DNA of 64,000 bases from Geothrix terrae (GTDB taxonomy: Bacteria > Acidobacteriota > Holophagae > Holophagales > Holophagaceae), in the NCBI RefSeq assembly GCF_022808775.1, contig NZ_JAKZLA010000005.1:186001-250000 (forward strand), given 5' to 3'. Below the pieces are notes generated by a model. The model saw only the letters and a list, made by a program, of their open reading frames with translations, was not told where the DNA came from and ran no database searches. A program made the position numbers and the translations under genes. Below, piece after piece: positions 1 through 8,514 of this stretch; positions within the stretch are counted from its first letter, which is position 1, and each line of letters begins with the position of its first letter.

Positions 1-530
1 CGGTCCAGCTGGGCCTCGGGCAGCGGGTAGGTCCCCTCCTGCTCGATGGGGTTCTGCGTGGCCAGCACCATGAAGGGCGCCTCCACGGGCAGGGTGCGGC
101 CCTCCAGGCTCACCTGCTGCTCCTGCATGACCTCCAGCAGCGCCGCCTGGGTCTTGGCCGGAGCGCGGTTCACTTCGTCCGCCAGGAGGAGGTTTGTGAA
201 GACCGGGCCGCGGCGGAGGTGGAACTGCTCGCTCTTCATGTCCCACATGGCGTGGCCGGTCACATCGCTCGGCATGAGGTCCGGCGTGAACTGGATGCGG
301 GCGAAGGCGCCCTGGAAGGTGGTGGCCAGGGCCCGCACGAGAAGGGTCTTCCCCAGGCCGGGCACGCCCTCCAGCAGCACGTGACCGCCGGCGAGGAAGG
401 CGGCCAGCACCTGGCCCACCACCGGTCCCTGGCCGACCAGGGCGCGGTGGATCTCGGTCCGGAGGGCTTCGGCCTGCTCGGCGGCCCAAGGGATGCGGGC
501 GGGATCGGGGGAGGCGGAGGGCGTCGTCAT
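1..530 (-). CDS. MoxR family AAA+ ATPase (3' end outside window)
   Basis: Reads from ATG at 530 toward the left edge; 176 codons are visible of a family usually near 320 residues. Walker A GVPGLGKT lies at residues 55-62, Walker B LLLADEVN at 114-121 and sensor-1 ATQNP at 157-161, the arrangement of MoxR ATPases. These are thought to act as chaperones maturing metal- or membrane-associated complexes with VWA/DUF58 partners. It is the last visible member of the minus-strand operon that begins near 5489, 31 nt downstream of the DUF4350 gene; a DUF58 gene would be expected beyond the window. Family assignment is firm, substrate unknown. Confidence 0.93.
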   Translation of the reverse strand, partial: MTTPSASPDPARIPWAAEQAEALRTEIHRALVGQGPVVGQVLAAFLAGGHVLLEGVPGLGKTLLVRALATTFQGAFARIQFTPDLMPSDVTGHAMWDMKSEQFHLRRGPVFTNLLLADEVNRAPAKTQAALLEVMQEQQVSLEGRTLPVEAPFMVLATQNPIEQEGTYPLPEAQLD

Positions 531-561
531 GGGGAGTCCTGGGATGGAAGGGGAAGACGGT

Positions 562-1722
562 TCAGAGGCGCTGGCGGAGCCGCTCGAGGGTGACCAGATC
601 CTGGGCGAGCTGATGGGCGGAGGCGCCGGGGCGGTCATCGAGGGCGGCGCCGATGGCGTCGGGGCTGGCGCCCGTGGCCTGGGCCAGCCACTCGGCCTTC
701 GCCCCGAGGTCCAGGGAGCCGAAGGCGGGATTCCGGCGCTGCGCCTGCTTCACGAGGGCCTCCCGGGTCCGCGCCACCAGGACCTCCCCCGCCCCTCCCC
801 GCCATACCAGCCGCGCACTGGCGGCCAGGTGTTCGAGCAGGGAGCGACGCTGGGGCAGAGGCTCCGGCAGCAGTGGCCCGAAGCGCGGCCAGCCCCGCCA
901 GACCCAGGCTCCCACCAGGAGGAGCAGAGCCAGCATGGGTTCCTTGGCGTGGGACCACAGCCAGGTGAAGAGGGAGAGCTCGACGGGACGGGACCAGACC
1001 ACCACCGTCCCCCGGCCCGGCTGGAGTGCGAGGAGCCGCTGCAGGTAGGCGGCGTGGTCGAGGTCCGCCAAGGAGCGCCGGTAGAGGAAGTTCAGGTCCG
1101 GAGTGAGGGAGAGACGCCCCTGGCCCTCCTCACGCGTGAGCAGCACGTACTGACCCTCATGGCCCAGGGTGTAGCTCCACGCCTCCGGGTGATCCGGCAC
1201 CAGGCGCCAGCGTGCGGTCCGCCGCAGCCGGTAGGGCACTTCGCCCTTGTGGAACGTGTCGGTGCCGATCTGCTGGCCCGGGGCCAGGATATCGAGGCCA
1301 TCCGGGCTCGCGTCCCGGAGGGTGACCCCGATGGCCTTGTGGAAGGCCGCCAGGCCGCGGGCGTCGTTGAAGGGCCCGGCCGTGCCATCGGTCAGCAGGT
1401 GGCCGCCGCGCCGGACCCAGGCCAGCACCGTCTCGACTTCCGCGGCCGTCATGGGCTGGCTGAGCTGCAGGAGGATGAGCACGCCGTGTTCCGGCAGCTC
1501 GGTCGCCATCAGCTCCCCGCCCTTGCGGACCACCGGCCCGCCCCCGGCCTCCAGCCACTTCTGGAGCAGCAGGGTGGGATTCTCCAGGGCCTCTCCGCGG
1601 AGCCCCACTTCGATCTCCTTCGGGACGCGCCGGAAGGAATGGCGGCTCATCCAGGCGATGACCAGCCCACCGGCCACAACGAGCGCCAGAAGCCCGAGCA
1701 GGACGCGGCCAGCCGCCTTCAT
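562..1722 (-). CDS. DUF4350 domain membrane protein
   Basis: 386 residues from ATG 1722, chosen because it overlaps the upstream stop by ATGA; an in-frame ATG at 1749 would give nine more residues. A hydrophobic segment at about residues 4-25 anchors the N-terminus, a predicted extracytoplasmic part follows (it includes the stretch [15 protein letters not shown]), and a second hydrophobic segment occurs near residues 255-275. DUF4350 proteins are regular members of MoxR-DUF58-DUF4129 clusters. No catalytic motif is recognised; function unknown. Confidence 0.8.
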   Translation of the reverse strand: MKAAGRVLLGLLALVVAGGLVIAWMSRHSFRRVPKEIEVGLRGEALENPTLLLQKWLEAGGGPVVRKGGELMATELPEHGVLILLQLSQPMTAAEVETVLAWVRRGGHLLTDGTAGPFNDARGLAAFHKAIGVTLRDASPDGLDILAPGQQIGTDTFHKGEVPYRLRRTARWRLVPDHPEAWSYTLGHEGQYVLLTREEGQGRLSLTPDLNFLYRRSLADLDHAAYLQRLLALQPGRGTVVVWSRPVELSLFTWLWSHAKEPMLALLLLVGAWVWRGWPRFGPLLPEPLPQRRSLLEHLAASARLVWRGGAGEVLVARTREALVKQAQRRNPAFGSLDLGAKAEWLAQATGASPDAIGAALDDRPGASAHQLAQDLVTLERLRQRL

Positions 1723-3329
1723 GGCCTTCCCCCAAAGGCGGCGGGCCACGCGTCGCAGAGGGCTTCGAAGGCATCGCGGGTGGGGGCTTCGTTTTTGTAG
1801 GCCAGCCGCTGCCAGGTGCCGGTCAGGAGGTGGAACGCGCCCGCAGGGCCCTCCTCGAGGTGGCCCTCGGCGGCCCTCAGACAGTCCCCCTCGGTGGCGC
1901 TGGCGGGGATCTCCATGGCCCGGCGGTGCACGAGCTCGGCCAGGGCTCCCCGGTAGAGAAGGGCCAGGGCCGCCCGGGCTTCACCCCGGAGGAACAGGTT
2001 CCGAGCTGCTTCCGGCACATCGGGCGGAAGGCTCTCGGGACGGATGTCCAGGCCGGCGACGGCCTCGGGCGCCTCCCAGGCCTTCGCTTCGACGAGCGGC
2101 AGGCCCAGACGGTGGCGGAACCGGTACACCAGCCAGAGGACGAAGGCGAGGAGGCCGCCCACCACCACCACCTTGCCCACCAGCGCCAGCAGGTCCCACA
2201 TCCGCTTCAGGAAATCGAGGTTCTGGGGCTTTGATGGTTGGGCCGGCTCCTCTTTCGCGAAGAGGTAGTCGAGGAGGCTCCGGAGCCACCGGGGTTCCCG
2301 GCCCGTGGGTTCGTAGCTCAGGGTGCGGACCTCCTTGGTGTGCTTGAAGGCGGGATCCTGCTCAAGAATTCGCTGGGCGCGCTGGCGCGCCTCCTCGTCG
2401 GGGCGGAGCGGGCCATCAGCCGGCCGAGGAGCGGGTTGGGGCTCGGGTTGGGGCCCGGGTTGCGGCCCAGTTTGCGGAGTGGGCTGCGGCGCGTCGTCAG
2501 ACGCCTCGGGAGCCGGGACCTGGGCGGTCGGTTCCTGAACGGGCGCCTGGGCGGCCAGTCGAAGGGGCATGGCCCAGGCCAACAGCAGCACCAAGGCCAG
2601 ACGTGCGGCCAGACGCCGGAAGGCCAGCTCCAGGTCCCACCCCTCCAGGTGGGTCCGGCGGTTGAGGTAGAGGCCGAAGCCCCCCGCCACGAAGAGCGGC
2701 TCCGTCAGGGTGAGCGCCAGCAGGCCGACGCCCAGCAGGAACCACTGGAATCCCGGTCCCGGGTTGTTGAACCCATCCCACACCTGCACGCGGCTCCCCG
2801 CGGGCATCATGGCCTGGACCAGGGCGATGAACCCCACCGCGGTGAGGAGGGTGAAGGCCCAACCCGAACAGGTAAGAAGGAAGCCCGTGCCGCCGCCCTT
2901 CCGGGTGAGCACCCGGGCCCGACGGCGGTACCCGGCGCCCCGGAGCCCCTCCAGCTGGGAGACGGGCAGGACGTAGCTGCGCATGGGGGAGAGGCGCCGC
3001 CAGAGCAGGCCCGCCACCAGCCCCCGCCGGTGGACGCTCCGCCATTCCCCGAGGAAGTCCCACACGGAAGCGGGCTGGCCAAACACCGCCCGGCTGAGGA
3101 CGAACAGGACGCCCCGGTCCAACCAGGGTTTCAGCCACCAGAGAACCGCGAGGACCCAGAGGGGCGTTTGGTGCAGGAAGGGCAGGAGCAGTGCCAGGAG
3201 GAAGCCCAGCTGCAGCCCCCACACCCTCGCCACGGGCCTCCAGTGGGCCTGGAGGAGGCTCAGGCCGAGATCCGCCGCCTCCATGGCCGCGCGCGTCCTG
3301 GGGATGAAGCCCATGGTGCCCGGCTTCAT
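1719..3329 (-). CDS. DUF4129 domain multi-pass membrane protein
   Basis: 536 residues from ATG 3329, which overlaps the preceding stop by 4 nt. The N-terminal half has several hydrophobic segments (for example FLLALLLPFLHQT and FTLLTAVGFIALVQAM). A proline/glutamine-rich linker (repeated PQPGPQPE-type units) follows, then a further membrane segment (VGKVVVVGGLLAFVLWLVY) and a cytoplasmic tail with the DUF4129-type helical region (NLFLRGEARAALALLYRGAL). A role alongside MoxR in envelope or protein maturation is inferred only from context. The low-complexity linker is the one odd feature. Confidence 0.82.
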   Translation of the reverse strand: MKPGTMGFIPRTRAAMEAADLGLSLLQAHWRPVARVWGLQLGFLLALLLPFLHQTPLWVLAVLWWLKPWLDRGVLFVLSRAVFGQPASVWDFLGEWRSVHRRGLVAGLLWRRLSPMRSYVLPVSQLEGLRGAGYRRRARVLTRKGGGTGFLLTCSGWAFTLLTAVGFIALVQAMMPAGSRVQVWDGFNNPGPGFQWFLLGVGLLALTLTEPLFVAGGFGLYLNRRTHLEGWDLELAFRRLAARLALVLLLAWAMPLRLAAQAPVQEPTAQVPAPEASDDAPQPTPQTGPQPGPQPEPQPAPRPADGPLRPDEEARQRAQRILEQDPAFKHTKEVRTLSYEPTGREPRWLRSLLDYLFAKEEPAQPSKPQNLDFLKRMWDLLALVGKVVVVGGLLAFVLWLVYRFRHRLGLPLVEAKAWEAPEAVAGLDIRPESLPPDVPEAARNLFLRGEARAALALLYRGALAELVHRRAMEIPASATEGDCLRAAEGHLEEGPAGAFHLLTGTWQRLAYKNEAPTRDAFEALCDAWPAAFGGRP

Positions 3330-4273
3330 TCGCCCCTCCGCCCGGCCAGCACGAACCATGAGGAGAGGAGGATCCAGAACAGGATGCCCACGCCCACCTT
3401 GGCCTTCCAGGGCACGAGGGTGTTCGCGGACCAGAATCCCTCGAAGCAGGCGGCCAGGAAGGTGAGCGCGACGGCGCCGAACAGGAGGCGGGAGCCCTGC
3501 CGGGCGCCCTCCCGCAGGGCCGCGAGACGGGACCGGCGCCCAGGATGCATCAGGGCGAAGCCCATCCGCAGGCCCCCCGCCCCGCTGAGCACGGCGCCCA
3601 TCAGCTCGAAGGAGCTGTGTCCGCTGATGAAGCCGTAGAAGGTGGCGGTCAGGCCCTGGTTGGTGAGGTGGGCCATCACCGTGCCTCCGTGGAGGCCATT
3701 GAAGGGCAGGAAGAAGAGGGGCCCGACGCCCGCCAGCAGCCCCGATGCGAAGGTCTGGAAGTCGATGCCGATGTTGTTGAGGATGTAGAAGCCGAACATC
3801 ATGACGTCGCGCGTGGCGCCGGTGGCCCCGGCGACGGGGGTTTTTGGATCGTACATCTGCACGTACTTGGCTGCCTCCTCGGGGCTCAGCATCAGGTGCA
3901 CGAGGTTGGGCTGGGCTCGCACGATCAGGAAGGCCGCGATCCAGGGGCCGAAGAACAGCAGGCTCGACACGGCGACCAGCCGCCACTCCGCCCGCACCTG
4001 CCGGGGCAGTCCGCCCCAGAGGAAGCGGAGCGCCGCCGGCACCCCCTCGCCACGTTCGCCGTAGATCCGCTGGTGGAGGCGGAGGGCGAGCTGCTGCAGC
4101 CGCTCGACGAGGGCCGGGCTGTAGTGGCGTTCCCGCGCCACGGACAGGTGGTGGCACAGCCGGCGGTAGGCCGAGGGGACCTCCTCCATGCCCAGGGTGG
4201 CCCGCTCGTCGAGCCAGCCCCGCAGATCCTCCCAGAGGGGCCGGTTCTCCTGCTCGAAGCGCTGCTGCCTCAT
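3326..4273 (-). CDS. SpoIIM-like (stage II sporulation protein M family) membrane protein
   Basis: 315 residues from ATG 4273, which overlaps the stop of the RDD gene by ATGA; an in-frame ATG at 4285 is less likely. A soluble helical N-terminal third is followed by about five hydrophobic segments. The core stretch with NNIGIDFQTFASGLLAG and the HGHSSFE-like motif SGHSSFELMGAVLSGAGG is typical of the SpoIIM family, which is widespread in non-sporulating bacteria. In this kind of cluster it neighbours RDD, DUF4129 and MoxR genes. Nothing here indicates sporulation. Confidence 0.85.
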   Translation of the reverse strand: MRQQRFEQENRPLWEDLRGWLDERATLGMEEVPSAYRRLCHHLSVARERHYSPALVERLQQLALRLHQRIYGERGEGVPAALRFLWGGLPRQVRAEWRLVAVSSLLFFGPWIAAFLIVRAQPNLVHLMLSPEEAAKYVQMYDPKTPVAGATGATRDVMMFGFYILNNIGIDFQTFASGLLAGVGPLFFLPFNGLHGGTVMAHLTNQGLTATFYGFISGHSSFELMGAVLSGAGGLRMGFALMHPGRRSRLAALREGARQGSRLLFGAVALTFLAACFEGFWSANTLVPWKAKVGVGILFWILLSSWFVLAGRRGE

Positions 4274-4956
4274 CGGCCGCCCCACAGGTAGCGGGCCATG
4301 CCGAGCACGGCCTTGACGCCGCCCGCCCCCCGGCTCCCCGTGAGGGGGCCCAGCACGTCCGCGAGCTCCTCGCTCCGGGCCACCGTCAGGCCAGGGCTCC
4401 GCTCGGCGAACGCGAGGATCGCCGACTGCTCCTCGAGGGTCAGCGCCCGGGTGGGCGCCAGCGGCTCGGCCGCCGGAAGGTGGGGAGCCTGGACGCCGGC
4501 CTCCTCGTGCACCACGAGGGTGCCGGCCACGATGTCGCCGATGCGCTGGAAGTCGCGGGTGAGGAGGATGCTCACCAGGCCGACCGTGTAGGCCCCGGGC
4601 AGGCCGTCCACGACCCGCAGCAGGTTCCGGATGAGGCTGGGGCCCCAGCCGATGGGGCGCCCATCCGACCGGAGGACCCGCAGGTTCAGCCAGCGCTTGC
4701 CGAGGGTGCGGCCGCCCCCCAGGACTTCAAAGAAGACGGGGTAGAGCCACTGGGCCAGGAAGACCAGGATGAACCAGAGCCCCAGTCCCAGCGGTCCCAG
4801 GAAGGCGAGGGCGATCCCCGCGAACATCAGGCCCATCCATACCACGGCCTGGTCCACGAAAAAGGCCCAGAAGCGGGCCACAGGGCCCGCCGGACGGAGG
4901 TGCAGCTCGATGCCCTCGGGTGTCTCGATGGTCCGGACGGTGTCGACGGGCTGCAA
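4270..4956 (-). CDS. RDD family membrane protein (first copy)
   Basis: 228 residues. The N-terminal region carries the RDD signature (RFWAFFVDQAVVWMG, with conserved R and D), followed by hydrophobic segments and the second conserved block (GRTLGKRWLNLRVLRSDG). A soluble C-terminal extension of about 90 residues ends with GGR at the 4-nt overlap with the SpoIIM-like gene. RDD proteins are small integral membrane proteins, some implicated in ion transport. The start lies 2 nt downstream of the second RDD gene, so the two are co-transcribed. Confidence 0.88.
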   Translation of the reverse strand: MQPVDTVRTIETPEGIELHLRPAGPVARFWAFFVDQAVVWMGLMFAGIALAFLGPLGLGLWFILVFLAQWLYPVFFEVLGGGRTLGKRWLNLRVLRSDGRPIGWGPSLIRNLLRVVDGLPGAYTVGLVSILLTRDFQRIGDIVAGTLVVHEEAGVQAPHLPAAEPLAPTRALTLEEQSAILAFAERSPGLTVARSEELADVLGPLTGSRGAGGVKAVLGMARYLWGGR

Positions 4957-4958
4957 GG

Positions 4959-5489
4959 CTAGTCGGCCACCTTGACCACGATGGTGTCGGCGATGAGGTC
5001 GTGGATGCAGCGCCGGTCATCCCGGAAGATGAAGCAGGCGTTGACCAGCGAGAACAAGGGCCCCAACAGCGGAATCGACTCGAGCACCCACATGAGGATG
5101 ATCCGGAGCCCCAGCAGTCGTCCCATGCCCACGGGTTCGCCATCGCTCCGGACGATCCGGATGCGGAGGATGCGCTTGGCGATGGTCTGGCCGTAGCGGC
5201 TGAGCCAGATGAGGTTCCAGATCATCAGGGCCAGGAGCAGGCCTCCCCCCAGCACGCCGAACACGATGAAGAACGCCGTGGGAGGCGCGCCGCCGGTCCG
5301 CCGGGACAGGAAGGCCGGAATGAAGATGGCGGCCAGGATCCCGATGATGGCGAATCCCCCGCCCATGATGAGGCCGTCCAGGAACTTGGCGCCGAGGCGC
5401 GTGCCGCGGTCGGCCAGCTCCAGAGTTTCCGGATCGACAAGATCCGCGACGACCGCGGACGGAGCCTCGTACGGATTGAATTCGGTCAT
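4959..5489 (-). CDS. RDD family membrane protein (second copy)
   Basis: 176 residues from ATG 5489, the first gene of the operon. The RDD block is ADRGTRLGAKFLDGLIMGGG, followed by a long hydrophobic hairpin and the second block GQTIAKRILRIRIVRSDGEP. An in-frame ATG at 5585 would add a hydrophilic leader unlike the family. It differs from the first copy by lacking the C-terminal extension, so this is an old paralogous pair. The promoter must lie in the 199 nt shared divergently with pepD. Confidence 0.86.
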   Translation of the reverse strand: MTEFNPYEAPSAVVADLVDPETLELADRGTRLGAKFLDGLIMGGGFAIIGILAAIFIPAFLSRRTGGAPPTAFFIVFGVLGGGLLLALMIWNLIWLSRYGQTIAKRILRIRIVRSDGEPVGMGRLLGLRIILMWVLESIPLLGPLFSLVNACFIFRDDRRCIHDLIADTIVVKVAD

Positions 5490-5688
5490 ATCGCTCTCAC
5501 TCGGAGGGGTCCCTAAGGCTATCCAATATCCCCGGTGAATGCCTTCCAAAAACCGCCTGTGCTGCGCGGAATCCCGCCTGACCATTCCGATCCGGAGCTG
5601 GCCCAGGGGAACGCCCGTGAAGTGACCGTCGTCACGGGGGACCGGTGGAGGCCACCTGTACTCTGGGTGGGCACCCCTTGGAGGCTCT

Positions 5689-7137
5689 GTGGACGCGTTG
5701 CTCGAATCCCTCGAACCGAAAACGATCTGGTCCTACTTCCTGGGGCTGTCGAAGATCCCCCGCGGGTCCAAGAACGAAGCCGCGGCCGCCGCCTGGGTGG
5801 CGGACCAGGCGAAGGCCCTGGGCTGCGAGGTGGAGCGCGACGAGGTCGGCAACGTCATCATCCGCAAGAAGGCCACCCCCGGGAAGGAGGGCCGCCCCAC
5901 CACCTGCCTGCAGGCTCACGTGGACATGGTGTGCGAGCAGAACGAAGGCACGGGCCATGACTTCCTCAAGGATCCCATCAAGGTCCGTCTTGACGGCGAC
6001 CTCCTCCGCGCCACGGGCACCACCCTCGGCGCCGACAATGGCATCGGCGTGAGCGCCGCCCTGGCGGTCCTCGCCAGCAAGGACATCGCCCACGGCCCCC
6101 TGGAGGTCCTCATCACCATCGACGAGGAGACGGGCCTGACCGGTGCCAACGGCCTCCAGCCCGGCCGCCTCAAGGCCAAGTACCTCCTCAACCTCGACAG
6201 CGAGGAGGAGGGCTACCTCACCATCGGCTGCGCCGGCGGCGAGGACACCATCGCCACCCGCAAGCTCACCCGCACGGCCCCGCCTGCCGGCGCCCGCGCG
6301 TTCCGCCTGAAGGTCTTCGGCCTCAAGGGCGGCCACTCCGGCATCGACATCCACGCCGGGCGCGGCAATGCCATCCGCATCCTCGCCCAGGTCCTGGGCG
6401 CCCTGAGGGCGGACTTCAGCTTCGCCCTGGCCGGCATCAAGGGCGGCAACAAGCGCAACGCCATTCCCCGCGAGGCCTCGGCGCAGATCTTCCTGGACCC
6501 CGCCCAGGAGCAGGCCTTCAAGAAGGCCCTGGCGGCCCACGAGGCCCACTGGCAGGCCGCCCTGGGCGCCTTCGATCCGGGCCTGCACCTGGCCCTGGAG
6601 GCCGGCGAAGGCACCCAGGTCATGTCCGGCGCCGACACCGAGGCCCTGATCCGCCTGCTACTGGCCCTGCCCCACGGCGTCGAGGCCATGAGCCCCGACA
6701 TCCCCGGGCTGGTGCAGACCTCCACCAACATGGGCGTGATCGAGACGCGCGAGAACGAGGTGGAAGTGAACCTCCTCACCCGCAGTTCCATCAACGCCTC
6801 CAAGACCGCGCTCTCCGAGCGCATCGCGGCCACCTGCGCCCTGGGCGGGTTCGAGTCCCACGTCACCGGCGGCTACCCCGGCTGGAAGCCCGAACCCAAG
6901 GCCTCGCTGGTGAGGATCGTCAACGAGACCAACCAGAAGGTCTTCGGCAAGACCCTGGAGATCATGGCCATCCACGCCGGCCTGGAGTGCGGCCTCATCG
7001 GCGAGAAGTACACCGAGATGGAGATGGTGTCCTTCGGCCCCAGCATGTGGGACGTCCACACCCCCGACGAGCATGTGAGCGTGCCCTCCGTGGGCAACTT
7101 CTGGAAGCTGCTCATCGCCGTCCTCGAGACCGTGTAG
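5689..7137 (+). CDS. pepD: Aminoacyl-histidine dipeptidase (M20 family, PepD)
   Basis: 482 residues with a GTG start preceded by GGAGG at 5680. The M20 zinc ligands are visible: H77 and D79 in AHVDMV, D116 in GADNGIG, the catalytic/ligand acidic pair in TIDEETG (about 146-147), D170 in LNLDSEEEG, and the C-terminal His in IHAGLECGL. The lid-domain motif KGGHSGIDIHAGRGNA is typical of PepD. The length is that of cytosolic PepD, which hydrolyses Xaa-His and other dipeptides. There is no signal peptide. It stands alone, divergent from the RDD operon and upstream of tRNA-Ser. Confidence 0.95.
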   Translation: MDALLESLEPKTIWSYFLGLSKIPRGSKNEAAAAAWVADQAKALGCEVERDEVGNVIIRKKATPGKEGRPTTCLQAHVDMVCEQNEGTGHDFLKDPIKVRLDGDLLRATGTTLGADNGIGVSAALAVLASKDIAHGPLEVLITIDEETGLTGANGLQPGRLKAKYLLNLDSEEEGYLTIGCAGGEDTIATRKLTRTAPPAGARAFRLKVFGLKGGHSGIDIHAGRGNAIRILAQVLGALRADFSFALAGIKGGNKRNAIPREASAQIFLDPAQEQAFKKALAAHEAHWQAALGAFDPGLHLALEAGEGTQVMSGADTEALIRLLLALPHGVEAMSPDIPGLVQTSTNMGVIETRENEVEVNLLTRSSINASKTALSERIAATCALGGFESHVTGGYPGWKPEPKASLVRIVNETNQKVFGKTLEIMAIHAGLECGLIGEKYTEMEMVSFGPSMWDVHTPDEHVSVPSVGNFWKLLIAVLETV

Positions 7138-7213
7138 CCCGGCCATTCATGGCCCTTGGCTCAGGCCAAGGGCCATGATAATCTTGCTGCTTCCGCCCAT
7201 CAGCGGAGCCACG

Positions 7214-7304
7214 GGAGAGTTGTCCGAGTGGCTGAAGGAGCACGATTGGAAATCGTGTAACGGTCAAAAGCCGTTCGGGGGTTCGAATCCCCCACTCTCC
7301 GCCA
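7214..7304 (+). tRNA. tRNA-Ser (GGA anticodon)
   Basis: Cloverleaf of 91 nt with encoded CCA. The acceptor stem GGAGAGT pairs with ACTCTCC, the discriminator is G, the T-arm is GGGGG-TTCGAAT-CCCCC, and the anticodon loop is TTGGAAA with anticodon GGA. A long variable arm typical of serine tRNAs lies at about 7256-7276. The last 23 nt (7282-7304) recur in inverted form three times downstream. Confidence 0.97.
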
Positions 7305-7305
7305 A

Positions 7306-7338
7306 AAGCGCCCCGCAAAGCGGGGCGCACCTTTTTTT
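7306..7338 (+). terminator. Intrinsic terminator of tRNA-Ser
   Basis: Perfect 9-bp stem GCGCCCCGC/GCGGGGCGC with an AAA loop, followed after ACC by a run of seven T. The A-run before and the T-run after can also pair, extending the stem into the flanking tRNA tail and its inverted copy. Confidence 0.9.
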
Positions 7339-7535
7339 GGCGGAGAGTGGGGGATTCGAAGTCACAGAAATGCTGGCAGGTAGCGGCCCCTGGAGACAGC
7401 CCGGGGGGCTGTCGGAAGGGATCAGCCGCGTGCCAGCATTTCGTGCGGCCGGAGGGGACGCCGCGCAGCGGTGGCCCCGAAGGGAATCCCCCCAGGATCA
7501 TCCTGCCTCGACGCTCGGCGGGGCGCACCTTTTTT
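7338..7535 (+). repeat. tRNA-tail tandem repeat, unit 1 (198 bp)
   Basis: Begins with a perfect 23-nt reverse complement of the tRNA-Ser 3' end (7338-7360). It contains a 12-bp inverted repeat (GAAATGCTGGCA / TGCCAGCATTTC) enclosing a hairpin GACAGCCC/GGGCTGTC, then further GC hairpins, and ends with a second copy of the GGCGGGGCGCACC-T-run that follows the tRNA. No protein is called here; frames are open mainly because 198 is a multiple of three. Confidence 0.93.
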
Positions 7536-7731
7536 TGGCGGAGAGTGGGGGATTCGAAGTCACAGAAATGCTGGCAGGTAGCGGCCCCTGGAGACAGCCC
7601 GGGGGCTGTCGGAAGGGATCAGCCGCGTGCCAGCATTTCGTGCGGCCGGAGGGGACGCCGCACAGCGGTGGCCCCGAAGGGAATCCCCCCAGGATCATCC
7701 TGCCTCGACGCTCGGCGGGGCGCACGTTTTT
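7536..7731 (+). repeat. tRNA-tail tandem repeat, unit 2 (196 bp)
   Basis: Nearly identical to unit 1, differing by one G missing in the central hairpin, a G-to-A change, and a shorter T-run after CGCACG. It begins with the same perfect 23-nt inverted tRNA tail (7536-7558). Confidence 0.93.
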
Positions 7732-7925
7732 TGGCGGAGAGTGGGGGATTCGAAGTCACAGAAATGCTGGCAGGTAGCGGCCCCTGGAGACAGCCCGGGG
7801 GGCTGTCGAAAGGGATCAGCCGCGTGCCAGCATTTCGTGCGGCCGGAGGGGACGCCGCGCAGCGGTGGCCCCGGAGGGAATCCCCCAGGATCATCCCGCC
7901 CCGACGCTCGGCGGACGCGCTTGAT
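7732..7925 (+). repeat. tRNA-tail tandem repeat, unit 3 (194 bp)
   Basis: Third copy, starting with the inverted tRNA tail at 7732-7754. A few substitutions cluster toward its right end, where the terminator-like GGCGGGGCGCACC-T motif has decayed to GGCGGACGCGCTTGAT. Confidence 0.92.
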
Positions 7926-7964
7926 TGGCGGGGTGTGGGATTCGAACTCGCAAAATCCCCGCCA
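7926..7964 (+). repeat. Degenerate fourth inverted tRNA-tail copy
   Basis: Starts TGGCGGGGTGTGGGATTCGAA, a diverged version of the 23-nt inverted tail, exactly one period after unit 3. It ends with CCCCGCCA, which pairs with its own first eight bases. The array stops here, 34 nt before mobB. Confidence 0.7.
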
Positions 7965-7998
7965 CGAACGCGCCATCATGGAGGCGGAGGGCTTCGCC

Positions 7999-8514
7999 AT
8001 GAAGGTCATGGGCATCGTCGGCTGGAGCGGCAGCGGGAAGACCAGCCTGGTGGTCGAGGTGCTGCCGCTCCTCAGGAAGGCGGGGTTGAAGGTCTCGACC
8101 ATGAAGCATGCGCACCACCGCTTCGACGTGGACAAGCCCGGGAAGGATTCCTTCCGGCACCGGGAGGCCGGCGCCTCAGAGGTCCTGGTGGTGACCTCCT
8201 CACGCTGGGTGCTGATGCATGAATCCAGGGAGGAGCCCGAGCCCAGCATCGAGTCCCTGATCGAGCGCATGACGCCCGTGGACCTGCTTCTCATCGAGGG
8301 CTTCAAGACCCACCCGCACCCCAAGCTGGAGATCCACCGGGAATCCGAAGGCAAGCCCCTGCTCTGCCCCGAGGACCCGGGGATCGTGGCCGTGGCCAGC
8401 GATCGCCCCCTACCCGGGCTGAAGATTCCAGTGCTGGACCTGAACGATCCCGGTGCCGTCGCCGAGTTCATCCTCGCCCACACGGGCCTGCGGACGCCTC
8501 GTCAGGCCATGTAG
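7999..8514 (+). CDS. mobB: Molybdopterin-guanine dinucleotide biosynthesis protein B
   Basis: 171 residues. ATG 7999 is chosen for its upstream GGAGG; an in-frame ATG at 7978 lies against the repeat. Walker A GWSGSGKTS spans residues 8-16. KHAHHRFDVDKPGKDSFRHREAGA and LLLIEGFK are the typical MobB blocks. MobB is a GTP-binding accessory factor that helps MobA attach GMP to molybdopterin. No mobA or other molybdenum cofactor gene is nearby. The 3' end overlaps the convergent TSUP gene by 13 nt. Confidence 0.92.
   Translation: MKVMGIVGWSGSGKTSLVVEVLPLLRKAGLKVSTMKHAHHRFDVDKPGKDSFRHREAGASEVLVVTSSRWVLMHESREEPEPSIESLIERMTPVDLLLIEGFKTHPHPKLEIHRESEGKPLLCPEDPGIVAVASDRPLPGLKIPVLDLNDPGAVAEFILAHTGLRTPRQAM

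Noticed and set aside
1719-4157. One 812-residue protein covering the DUF4129 gene and the region upstream
   Set aside because: The upstream 275 residues are an out-of-frame reading of the SpoIIM-like gene; ATG 3329 with a 4-nt overlap is the real start.
3326-4273. Sporulation gene
   Set aside because: The SpoIIM family is broad and found in non-sporulators; the genomic context is a MoxR cluster with no other sporulation gene.
7338-7925. CRISPR array
   Set aside because: Units are ~196 bp with no short repeat/variable spacer alternation and no cas gene nearby.
7347-8222. Long open frames running through the tRNA-Ser repeats
   Set aside because: They exist because unit 1 is 198 bp and free of stops; the translation is a repeated low-information peptide, part of it from the inverted tRNA tail, and there is no ribosome site.
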